From: Microbacterium sp. H83 | GTDB taxonomy: Bacteria; Actinomycetota; Actinomycetes; Actinomycetales; Microbacteriaceae | Reading direction: 5' to 3' | DNA length: 64,000 nucleotides | Assembly: GCF_001650405.1 (NCBI RefSeq) | Contig: NZ_LWCU01000015.1 | Span: 1-64,000 of the forward strand | Shown here: positions 16,764 to 23,616 of the stretch, piece after piece | Position numbering within the stretch: the stretch's first letter is position 1 | Layout of the letters: every line of letters begins with the position of its first letter | Made by a program: the position numbers and the translations under genes | The notes under the pieces: model-generated | The model's database searches: none | Seen by the model: the letters and a program-made list of their open reading frames with translations, nothing else | What the model was told of the DNA's origin: nothing

Positions 16764-17654
16764 TCACAGCGCCGCGTCGACCGCCTCGGCCGCGGTCCGG
16801 TGGGTGAATGCGAACCCCGAGGCCTCGAGCACGGCCGGCTTCACATCGGCATCCGACAGCAGGAGCGAGTCCGCGGCGGCCCTGCTGAGCCCGACACGGA
16901 GCGCCCAGGCAGGAGCCGGCAGCCAGAAGGGCCGCCCCATGCGGCGGGCCAGCGCGCGCCCGACGTCGTTCGCGGATGCCGTCGTCGGTCCCGTGAGGTT
17001 CACCGGACCCTGCAGTCCGGCATCGAGCACGTGCCGGATGGCGCGCACCTCGTCGTCCAGGGAGATCCACGGCCAGATCTGCGCGCCTCCCCCGAGCGGA
17101 CCCGCGAGACCGAAGCGGGTGAGCTGGATCATCGGCGCCAGCACGCCGCGTCGGTGGATGATCGGAGCGGTGCGAAGGAGCGCCACCCGTGCGTCGTCGC
17201 CGGCGCGCCTGGCCTCGTGCTCCCACCGGACGCAGAGCCTGGCGAGGAAGGTGTCGCCGGCGCGCTCGTCCTCCGTGAGGATCCGCCCCGGAGCGCTCCC
17301 GTAGAAGCCGACGGCGGATGCCGAGAGGAACGACGGCGCATCTCCGCCCAGTTCGCGCACCGCGGTCGCGAGCGTGCGTGTCGTCGTGATGCGGGAGTCG
17401 ATCAGCTCGCGACGATAACGCGTCGTCCACGGCAGTCGTCCGACGCTCGCGCCGCCGAGTGCGATCACGGCGTCCGCGCCGGCCAGGACATCCGGTCGGA
17501 GCTCGTGCTCGCCGGGGAACCACTGGACCTCGTCCGGTCCGCTCGGCGTCCGGCGCACGAGGGTCGTGACCTCGGCCCCGTCGGCTCGCAGGGAGGCCGC
17601 GAGGGCCGTGCCGATGAGCCCTGATGCGCCGCTGATGACGACTCGCTGTGCCAT
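16764..17654 (-). CDS. TIGR01777-family NAD-dependent epimerase/oxidoreductase
   Basis: A 296-residue Rossmann-fold protein of the YfcH/SulA-like epimerase family. It has ISGASGLIGTALA (residues 7-19), ALGGASVGRLPWT, SASAVGFYG with the catalytic-type Tyr, and the C-terminal DUF1731 segment (VKPAVLEASGFAFTHRTAAEAV). Members bind NAD(P); their reactions are mostly unknown, though cell-division-inhibitor homologues exist. The start is ATG 17654 with GGGAG 5 nt upstream. It is divergent from the zinc-ribbon/nuclease-like gene, whose start lies beyond a short tandem repeat. Confidence 0.9.
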   Translation of the reverse strand: MAQRVVISGASGLIGTALAASLRADGAEVTTLVRRTPSGPDEVQWFPGEHELRPDVLAGADAVIALGGASVGRLPWTTRYRRELIDSRITTTRTLATAVRELGGDAPSFLSASAVGFYGSAPGRILTEDERAGDTFLARLCVRWEHEARRAGDDARVALLRTAPIIHRRGVLAPMIQLTRFGLAGPLGGGAQIWPWISLDDEVRAIRHVLDAGLQGPVNLTGPTTASANDVGRALARRMGRPFWLPAPAWALRVGLSRAAADSLLLSDADVKPAVLEASGFAFTHRTAAEAVDAAL

Positions 17655-17712
17655 GATCGCTCCCGTTCGCGTATCGGAATGCTGCTTCCGCCGAGTCTGG
17701 CACGCCGCACCG

Positions 17713-17764
17713 CCCGCCGGTGTCGGAGGCCCGCCGATGTCGGAAGGCCCGCCGGTGTCGGAGG
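17713..17764. repeat. Three-copy 17/18-bp tandem direct repeat
   Basis: CCCGCCGGTGTCGGAGG (17713-17729), CCCGCCGATGTCGGAAGG (17730-17747) and CCCGCCGGTGTCGGAGG (17748-17764) are adjacent, followed by a partial fourth CCGCCGGT. They lie in the 130-bp gap between two divergent genes, ending 20 nt before the ATG at 17785. The frame is open through the repeats, so they could also encode an alternative N-terminus for the downstream gene. Confidence 0.85.
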
Positions 17765-17784
17765 CCGCCGGTACCGTGCCGGTC

Positions 17785-18621
17785 ATGACCGAACCCGTGC
17801 AGGCGTGGTGGGCGCGACGACAGTTCTCCCGTGACCGCGAGGTGCCGTACGCCGTGGGCACGTACCGCGCCGCATGGGCCGCGTATCCAGAGCTGATCCG
17901 CCAGTACCATCCGGAGCTCAACCACGGCATCGCGCTCTCACAGGTGCCGCTCGGAGCCGACGTCCTGCTGTGCTGGGAGTGCCGGATCGGGCATCGGTTC
18001 GCTGCGACGCCCACCGAGCAGCGCGAGAGACCGGGGCGGGTGCGACGGCAGTCCGCCTGGTGTCCCGACTGCTCGGCGCTCGCGCGACCGCAGCCCGTCG
18101 TGCTCGGCGAGGCGAGGGCCATCCCCCGCCGTCCCCGGACGCCGGCCGCTCCGCTCTGCACGCGGACGCCGCAGCTCGCGACCGGCACGGCGTTCGCCAG
18201 CGAATGCGCCCCGGCGCCCGCATCCGCGGCAGAGGCCGCCCTGCGGGCATCCCTCGCCGCGCGGATCGCGTTCACCCCGGGTCTCACCGCGATCAAGGTC
18301 GCCAGGCCGTTCTTCCGGCACACCGAGGTCTGGCCGGACATCATCCTGCCGGAGCTGCGGATCGCCCTCGAGTACGACACCGTGGGGAGGCACGGCCTCG
18401 AGCATGTCGGCACGAGGGAGAAGACCGACCTGCGCAAGGACCGGGCGATCCGCGCCGCCGGGTGGGAGGTGGTCCGCATCCGGACCGGCCGCCTGCAGCC
18501 TCTCGGCCCGCACGATCTGCAGATGTCGTCGATCTCCGAGCGCGGCGTCGATCGCATCGTCGACGCGCTGCGGCGGATCCGCGGGCCGCTGCTCGTCGAC
18601 GCCTATCTCACGGACCGGTGA
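17785..18621 (+). CDS. Zinc-ribbon protein with C-terminal DUF559/Vsr-like nuclease fold
   Basis: A 278-residue protein. After an N-terminal segment typical of actinobacterial zinc-ribbon proteins (VQAWWARRQFSRDREVPY), Cys63-x2-Cys66 and Cys93-x2-Cys96 form the ribbon. A Pro-rich linker follows. The last 100 residues show WPDIILPELRIALEYDT, then KTDLRKDRAIRAAGWEVVRI, the pattern of DUF559/Vsr-type PD-(D/E)xK nuclease-like domains. The family is uncharacterised; DNA binding or cleavage is only inferred. The start chosen is ATG 17785; the frame is open upstream through the tandem repeat. It converges with the next gene with a 14-bp overlap. Confidence 0.78.
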   Translation: MTEPVQAWWARRQFSRDREVPYAVGTYRAAWAAYPELIRQYHPELNHGIALSQVPLGADVLLCWECRIGHRFAATPTEQRERPGRVRRQSAWCPDCSALARPQPVVLGEARAIPRRPRTPAAPLCTRTPQLATGTAFASECAPAPASAAEAALRASLAARIAFTPGLTAIKVARPFFRHTEVWPDIILPELRIALEYDTVGRHGLEHVGTREKTDLRKDRAIRAAGWEVVRIRTGRLQPLGPHDLQMSSISERGVDRIVDALRRIRGPLLVDAYLTDR

Positions 18622-18964
18622 CGGCCCGCCACTCCGAGGTCAGGAATCGCGCGTCCCCGGCGGCGACGATCTGCGCGTTGTCGTTCGGCCCGATCTCGGG
18701 GCGCATGGTGAGGCCGCCGACCTCGAGGCTCGGGATGAGCCCGCGGATGCACTGGATGCCGCCGCGGACGAGCAGCTCGGCGGTCTGCTCCGGCGAGGAG
18801 GCGGTCGCGATCACCGCATCGTCGTGGGCGATCAGCATCGAGTGCCAGCGCCGTGCCGCGCCGTCGGCGTCGAGAGTGAAGCGCAGCAGTCCCTGCGGCG
18901 CGGCCTCGACCTCGATCTCGATCCGGCCGTCGACTGGCCGGTCCTCCCCCGTGGACTCGCTCAT
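18608..18964 (-). CDS. Hypothetical protein, 118 aa
   Basis: An unrecognised small acidic protein. The first 12 residues are probably disordered (SESTGEDRPVDG), followed by alternating hydrophobic strands and a helix (SPEQTAELLVRGG), with no signal peptide or membrane span. One cysteine is present (IQCIRGL). The start is ATG 18964; the frame is open further upstream but that part is antisense to the AAA+ ATPase gene. It is convergent with the zinc-ribbon/nuclease-like gene and divergent from the AAA+ gene. No function can be proposed. Confidence 0.65.
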   Translation of the reverse strand: MSESTGEDRPVDGRIEIEVEAAPQGLLRFTLDADGAARRWHSMLIAHDDAVIATASSPEQTAELLVRGGIQCIRGLIPSLEVGGLTMRPEIGPNDNAQIVAAGDARFLTSEWRAVTGP

Positions 18965-19108
18965 CCTGGTCCCCCGACCCCGGCGGTCCCACACCGCCGT
19001 CCGCTCAGGATACTGGTCGCGGGCCGTCCGCGGACTCCGATCCCTGAGCGCGACCGCGGCCAGGGGCGACGTCGCGACACGCCCGACGCACGCCTGTTTC
19101 CGGTTTCG

Positions 19109-19139
19109 TCTTACGGTTCTCCGATCCGAACCGATAGAC
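19109..19139 (+). promoter_or_regulatory. Flagellar-type promoter upstream of the AAA+ ATPase gene
   Basis: TCTTAC, then 13 nt beginning GGT, then GAACCGATAGAC. This matches the element upstream of the flagellar operons (GTTAC-N13/14-GTCGCGATAGTC) at the -35 TTAC and the -10 CGATAG, with the same 13-nt spacing as the fliC promoter. The GTG start codon follows 26 nt after the -10 element. Confidence 0.65.
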
Positions 19140-19165
19140 AGTACGGGGAGCGAAGGCGGAGGACT

Positions 19166-20254
19166 GTGACAAGCACCTACATCGAGGCCGGCGGGCACGT
19201 CCGCGTCTACGACGACGCCGTGCGCACCCATCAGGTGTTCCCCCTCGGCACCTATCGCGTGCACTTCAGCTCCAAGGAGGGCTTCAGCCTCGTCAAGATC
19301 GACGACCTCACCGTGGGCACCGAGCGCATCTACGGCGGCCGCGATCGCAAGGTCGCGAAGATCTTCCGCTCCTACGCCCTCGCCGACCGCAGCCTCGGTG
19401 TGATGCTCTCGGGCGACAAGGGCATCGGCAAGTCGCTGTTCCTCCGCATGGTCGCCGCAGCCGCGCGCGAGCAGGGCCTTCCGGTCGTCATCGTCTCGGA
19501 GGACCACGACGGCATCGTCGAGTTCCTCGACAGCCTCGACGAGTGCCTGATCGTGCTCGACGAGTTCGAGAAGATCTTCCCCGCGGGCCGCCGAGGGCAC
19601 GGCGACGGATCGAACCGCCAGAACCAGTTCCTCTCGCTGTTCGACGGCCTCTCGTCGGTGAAGCGCATCTACTGCCTCACGGTGAACGACGTCGCCGACG
19701 TCAGCACGTATCTCGTGAACCGGCCGGGGCGGTTCCACTACCACATGCGCTTCGAGTACCCCGGTCCCGAGGAGGTCAGGCAGTATCTGCTCGACCAGGC
19801 GCCGAACGCGGCGCCCGAAGAGATCGAGAACGTCGCGCTGTTCTCGCGACGGGCTCGACTGAACTACGACCATCTCCGCGCGATCGCCTTCGAGCTGGAG
19901 CAGCCGGAAACACTGTTCTCGGAGGTGGTCGAGGATCTCAACATCAAGTCGATCGAGCCGAGCACGTACCGCATCGAGGCGCGCTTCCCCGACGGCAAGG
20001 TGTGGTCGGAGGAGGTCGAGATGAATCTCTTCGAACGCGGCGACGTCGGCCGCACTTTCGAACTGCGCAACGGGACGCGGTCGATCTTCGCGTCGTTCGT
20101 CCCGAAGGACCTCATCTTCGAGCCCGACGGCGGCATCTTCGTGCCGATCACGCGGCTGGAGCTGCTCGACGATGAAGACGAGGAGCCGGAGATCTACCCC
20201 ACGTCGGTCGGGCTCACGCTCATCGGACAGGCGGCCTACGGGTTCGGTCTCTGA
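19166..20254 (+). CDS. AAA+ ATPase of unknown function, probably flagellar regulon
   Basis: A 362-residue single AAA module starting at GTG 19166 (GGCGGAGGA just upstream). Walker A is GDKGIGKS (83-90), Walker B CLIVLDEFEK (127-136), sensor-1 TVND (172-175) and the arginine-finger region NRPGRF (185-190), as in classical FtsH/BCS1-type AAA proteins. The N-terminal 80 residues and the last 110 residues (DGKVWSEEVEMNLFERG ... YPTSVGLTLIGQAAYGFGL) are beta-rich and unrecognised. It has no membrane span or protease domain. It converges with the sigma factor gene (9-nt gap) at the edge of the flagellar locus and carries a flagellar-type promoter. A remodelling or unfolding role is inference. Confidence 0.82.
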   Translation: MTSTYIEAGGHVRVYDDAVRTHQVFPLGTYRVHFSSKEGFSLVKIDDLTVGTERIYGGRDRKVAKIFRSYALADRSLGVMLSGDKGIGKSLFLRMVAAAAREQGLPVVIVSEDHDGIVEFLDSLDECLIVLDEFEKIFPAGRRGHGDGSNRQNQFLSLFDGLSSVKRIYCLTVNDVADVSTYLVNRPGRFHYHMRFEYPGPEEVRQYLLDQAPNAAPEEIENVALFSRRARLNYDHLRAIAFELEQPETLFSEVVEDLNIKSIEPSTYRIEARFPDGKVWSEEVEMNLFERGDVGRTFELRNGTRSIFASFVPKDLIFEPDGGIFVPITRLELLDDEDEEPEIYPTSVGLTLIGQAAYGFGL

Positions 20255-20263
20255 GCCACGGGG

Positions 20264-21067
20264 TCAGGCGCCGACGCTGCGCGGCATCAGCGCCCTGGTG
20301 AGACGCTGGCCGCCGGCCGCGATGCGCTCGAGATACGAGTCGATGACCGGTGCCGACGATCGCGACGCGCGGTGGGCGGCCGCACGCGCGTCGTCCGCAT
20401 AGTGGCGGTCGAGGGCGTCGCGCAGCATCCGCACCGCCTCGGCGCGGTGCTGCGAGACAGCGGCGTGCGAGACGCCGAGCTCGTCGGCGACTTCGGTGAC
20501 GGTGCGGTCCTCGAAGTAGACCGCACGGATGATCGACCGCTTGCGATCGGGCAGGGCGTCGATGGCGCGATGGAGCAGGGCGGCGCGCTCGGTCGCGACC
20601 GCGAGGTCCTCCGGCAGCTGGTCGGTCCCGGCGACCTCGCGCTCATCGGCGGCGTCCAGGCTGAGGATCAGACGCTCGGCATCGGCGAGGCCTTCGCGCA
20701 CCTCCGTGGCGTCGACCCCCATGGCGGCGGCGATCTCCGCCACGGTGGGCGTGCGTCCCAGGGTCGCCGCGAGCCTCTCGCGCGCCGTCGTGGTGCGCCT
20801 CGCCCGCACGCGGATGGCACGGGGCGCCCAGTCCATCGACCGCAGCTCGTCCTTGAGCGCCCAGTCGATCCGGCCTCGGGCGAAGGCGCCGAACGGGATG
20901 CCGAGGCTGGCGTCGAACGTCTCGGCGGCGCGCACGAGCGCGAAGGCGCCTGCGGAGGCGAGATCATCGCGCGAGACGTGCGTCGCCCGCGACGACAGCC
21001 GCGCCGTCGCGGCCCCCACGATGTGCAGGTGATCGACCACGAGCTGATTGCGCGCACGCTGGGGCAT
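20264..21067 (-). CDS. RNA polymerase sigma factor, FliA/WhiG-like (copy 1)
   Basis: A 267-residue sigma-70 family factor. Region 2 contains LASAGAFALVRAAETFDASLGIPFGAFARGRIDWALKDE (split over about residues 37-75) and the FliA/WhiG-type DELRSMDWAPRAIRVRAR. Region 3 carries TVAEIAAAMGVDATEV, and region 4 the helix-turn-helix VTEVADELGVSHAAVSQHRAEA. This pattern resembles sigma-28 factors that read flagellar promoters. The start is ATG 21067; an upstream in-frame ATG at 21151 exists. It lies downstream of the HU-like gene's terminator, so it forms its own unit. A second, more diverged FliA-like factor lies at the other end of the locus; which of the two reads the flagellar promoters is undetermined. 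Confidence 0.9.
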   Translation of the reverse strand: MPQRARNQLVVDHLHIVGAATARLSSRATHVSRDDLASAGAFALVRAAETFDASLGIPFGAFARGRIDWALKDELRSMDWAPRAIRVRARRTTTARERLAATLGRTPTVAEIAAAMGVDATEVREGLADAERLILSLDAADEREVAGTDQLPEDLAVATERAALLHRAIDALPDRKRSIIRAVYFEDRTVTEVADELGVSHAAVSQHRAEAVRMLRDALDRHYADDARAAAHRASRSSAPVIDSYLERIAAGGQRLTRALMPRSVGA

Positions 21068-21181
21068 CGGATCCCGTCTCTTCCCTCTTCGTGCGAGTCT
21101 CCACCGGCGCCTCGCGAAACGATCACTCCCCAGCGACCGGTCTCCATTCAACTACACGCGGGACGATTCGGAGACATGGAA

Positions 21182-21211
21182 AATCCCCGACGGCCGAAAC
21201 CGTCGGGGATT
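21182..21211 (-). terminator. Intrinsic terminator of the HU-like gene
   Basis: A perfect 12-bp stem, AATCCCCGACGG / CCGTCGGGGATT, with a 6-nt loop. Read on the minus strand it is followed by TTTTCC, so it terminates the HU-like gene (stop at 21237) before the sigma factor gene. Confidence 0.88.
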
Positions 21212-21236
21212 CCCGATCCCGTTCATGTGCGGTGCG

Positions 21237-21551
21237 CTAGTCGTTCACCTTCACGCGACGGTTCACCTCGCGGGTCGCGGAGAACTTCAGCACCGTGTAG
21301 TCGTTGACCTCCCCGGCGCCCTCGTCCTTCGAGAACTGCACGCGGTGCCCCTTGTGCGTCTGCGGGTAGAACTTCCCGAAGTTGGTGAGAGTCACCGTGT
21401 TCCCCTGGCCCACCAGATCGAGCAGCTCGTCGATCATGGCGTTGTAGGCCGTCTGTGCGGCGTGGACGGAGATCCCTCCCCGACGTGCGAAACGCTGCAC
21501 GAATTCCCGCTTGCTCACCCTGTTCGCATCCAGCGACCGTGATGTGCTCAT
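21237..21551 (-). CDS. HU/IHF-family DNA-binding protein
   Basis: A 104-residue histone-like protein: an N-terminal helical pair (SKREFVQRFARRGGISVHAAQTAYNAMIDELLD) and the beta-arm core VTLTNFGKFYPQTHKGHRVQF. The F-G-K-F turn is standard, but the tip segment (HKGHRVQFSKDEGAGEVNDY) is longer and more acidic than in housekeeping HU, which usually has RKGRNPxTG. This looks like a specialised paralogue rather than the major HU. The start ATG 21551 has GGGATGG about 8 nt upstream; ATG 21563 is an alternative. It is transcribed with a clear terminator after it, between the flagellar genes and a sigma factor. Confidence 0.85.
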   Translation of the reverse strand: MSTSRSLDANRVSKREFVQRFARRGGISVHAAQTAYNAMIDELLDLVGQGNTVTLTNFGKFYPQTHKGHRVQFSKDEGAGEVNDYTVLKFSATREVNRRVKVND

Positions 21552-21697
21552 GTGTTTCACCATCCCAGTGGTATCGCTCGTCGCCGAGCGTCTCTGCGCT
21601 GTACCCCTACCAGCGGCGTCCGCGACGTGTGCAGGTCCCAATCTCCTGCGACGACGCCGGGATGTGCCAGTACCCCAGCCTGTGCTCTTCGAGAGTA

Positions 21698-22243
21698 TTA
21701 CCTCTTCCTTGGTTTATGCGGTGAATCCAGGATTCCGCTTGTCTCATCCGGGAGGAGCGACGCCCGGTTCCGATGCGCGGCGGCCGTCGACTCCTCGATC
21801 TGACGGCGGATGTCCCGTCCGCGGACGTCGGGCCCCACGGACAGGGGCGTCGGCCCGACGGTCCTGGTGTTGACGACGACGTGGCCGCCGTCGATGAGCA
21901 GGTCGGCTCTGACCCCGTAGCCGCGGCCGACGACGGCACCCGACGGGTCGGTGAGCTCGGTGACGTTGCCGCCCGCGGCCTCCTCGATCGATGCGAGCTG
22001 GCCCGCCGAGTAGCCCGCCGAGTTGTCGAACCCGGCGGTCGCGCGCTCGCCCGTCCGTCGGACGAGAGCAAGGTCGGTCTCACCCGGGGCACGGCGATCT
22101 CCCGGGTGCACCCTGGCATCGAGGTAGTGCGTGGTGCTCCCGCCGTCCTCGCTCGACGCGACCCGGTCGTCGTACGCCAGCACGACGAGATTCACCGACT
22201 TCGTGGCGCCGACGCCGTGCGTGCATGCCCGCAGATCGACCAC
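21698..22243 (-). CDS. Hypothetical protein, 181 aa, after fliW
   Basis: The start is GTG 22243 with a strong AGGAGG 5-6 nt upstream, 53 nt after the fliW stop, so it is probably the last gene of the flgN-flgK-flgL-fliW operon. The protein has an N-terminal segment MVDLRACTHGVGATKSVNLVVLAYDD, a central ALVRRTGERATAGFDNSAGYS with ASIEEAAGGNVTELTDPSG, and a basic tail (HKPRKR). The alternating hydrophobic pattern suggests a soluble alpha/beta fold. No signal peptide, membrane span or known domain is recognised. A flagellar or regulatory role is inferred only from position. Confidence 0.7.
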   Translation of the reverse strand: MVDLRACTHGVGATKSVNLVVLAYDDRVASSEDGGSTTHYLDARVHPGDRRAPGETDLALVRRTGERATAGFDNSAGYSAGQLASIEEAAGGNVTELTDPSGAVVGRGYGVRADLLIDGGHVVVNTRTVGPTPLSVGPDVRGRDIRRQIEESTAAAHRNRASLLPDETSGILDSPHKPRKR

Positions 22244-22296
22244 GGGTTCCTCCTGTGCGGTCGGGGCGACGCGCGTCCGTGCGCGCCGCCGATGGG

Positions 22297-22719
22297 TCAG
22301 GCGTCCTGTCGGTCTCCGCCGCCGAGCAGAGCGCGGATCGGATAGGCCTGGTCCTCGAGGATCACCTGCACGGCGCGTCCCGTCTCCCGGTGCATGACGA
22401 TCGGCGCCCGGAGGTTGATGTACACCCCGTCGTCCGCGGGATTCGCCACGACCAGGACCCTCGGCTCGTCCCCGTCGACGGCGCCGATCTCGACGCGGAC
22501 GGCTGCGGGGATCTCGGGGGCGTATCCGAAGGCGCCGGAGCCCGCGTCGAGAAGGAACAGTCGGACGTCGGCGTCGAGGGCGCGCAGCGCGTACAGTCCC
22601 GCGGCCCCGTCGACGGGGTCGAGGCGGAAGGCCGTGTACGGGTTCAGTCCCGGCATCGGCGAGGCGAACTCGACGGAGACACCGGATTCGGCGGGGGCGG
22701 GGGCAGCGGGCGCGGTCAT
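22297..22719 (-). CDS. fliW: Flagellar assembly factor FliW
   Basis: A 140-residue FliW: the beta-barrel pattern includes PMPGLNPYTAFRLDPVDG, LFLLDAGS, VLVVANPADDGVYINLRAPIVMHRETGRAVQVIL and the C-terminal YPIRALL. FliW binds CsrA allosterically and is itself sequestered by flagellin, so that CsrA is released onto target mRNAs once flagellin accumulates. The ATG overlaps the flgL stop by 4 nt. Its presence alongside csrA in the same locus supports a CsrA-FliW-flagellin partner switch in this actinobacterium. The N-terminus has an extra Ala/Pro-rich stretch of about 14 residues. Confidence 0.93.
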   Translation of the reverse strand: MTAPAAPAPAESGVSVEFASPMPGLNPYTAFRLDPVDGAAGLYALRALDADVRLFLLDAGSGAFGYAPEIPAAVRVEIGAVDGDEPRVLVVANPADDGVYINLRAPIVMHRETGRAVQVILEDQAYPIRALLGGGDRQDA

Positions 22720-23603
22720 CGGAGGAACTCCAGGAGGTTGGTCTGCAGCGACGTGGCCGTCACCTTCAGTGCGGACTGGAAGACGAGCTCCGCGGATTGG
22801 AGACGCACGAGCACCTCGAGGCTGTCGACGTTCTCGACCTCCGTGCGGCGAGCCTCGAGGTCGACCGACACCGAGAGGTTCTGGGCGGACGCGCGCTCGA
22901 TCTGGCTCTGTCGAGCGCCGGCCGCGCCCCGCGCGGCGACGACGTCGGTGAGGCGGGCATCGATGTCTCCGAGGCGCGCCCCGACGTTCGCTCCGCCGCG
23001 CAGCTCCGCCGCGATGTCGCGCAGGAGGGCGAACGCGCTGTCGGCTCCCGCACCGAACGCCTGCGCGCCGTCGTAGTCCACGCGGACCGTCTCGTTGTCG
23101 CTGATCCGCCGCGTCACGCCGTCTCCCGGGCTGCCGTTGAACGCGAAGGTGCCGGGTTCGAAGGCCGACGCCGCATCGCTGGTGCCGGCGAAGACGCTGC
23201 GCCCGAGCACCGTGGTGTTCGCCTGCGCGAGCAGCTCCGCGCTGATGGTCTCGAGCTCCTGGGCGATCGACTCGCGAGCAGTGGGGCTCAGTGCACCCGC
23301 GTTGGCGCCCTGGGACGTGAGGTCGCGCGCCCGGTTGAGCAGATCGGTGCTGGCGCCGAGGGCCGTGTCGATCGTCGTGACCCAGGCCAGGCCGTCGCTG
23401 AGGTTGCGGGCGTACTGCGCGACGCGCGACTGGTCGCCGTGCACCCCGAGCGTGGTCGCGGCCGCGGCGGGATCCTCGCTGGGCGAGCGGAACGCCCGCT
23501 GCGAGGCCGCCTGGTTCTGCAGGCGCTCGCGCTCGACGAGATTCGTCTGCAGCGTGCGCAGCGACTGCTGCGTCATCGTGCTGCTCGTGATGCGTCCGAT
23601 CAT
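22716..23603 (-). CDS. flgL: Flagellar hook-filament junction protein FlgL (HAP3)
   Basis: A 295-residue flagellin-like protein. The N-terminal helix (RITSSTMTQQSLRTLQTNLVERERLQNQ) and C-terminal helix (EVENVDSLEVLVRLQSAELVFQSALKVTATSLQ) form the D0/D1 coiled coil, with a short central domain. FlgL joins the hook to the filament together with FlgK. The start is ATG 23603; the flgK stop is 13 nt upstream and fliW overlaps by 4 nt, so it is part of the flgN-flgK-flgL-fliW unit. Length is normal for the family. Confidence 0.95.
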   Translation of the reverse strand: MIGRITSSTMTQQSLRTLQTNLVERERLQNQAASQRAFRSPSEDPAAAATTLGVHGDQSRVAQYARNLSDGLAWVTTIDTALGASTDLLNRARDLTSQGANAGALSPTARESIAQELETISAELLAQANTTVLGRSVFAGTSDAASAFEPGTFAFNGSPGDGVTRRISDNETVRVDYDGAQAFGAGADSAFALLRDIAAELRGGANVGARLGDIDARLTDVVAARGAAGARQSQIERASAQNLSVSVDLEARRTEVENVDSLEVLVRLQSAELVFQSALKVTATSLQTNLLEFLR

Positions 23604-23616
23604 GATGCTCCAGGGA

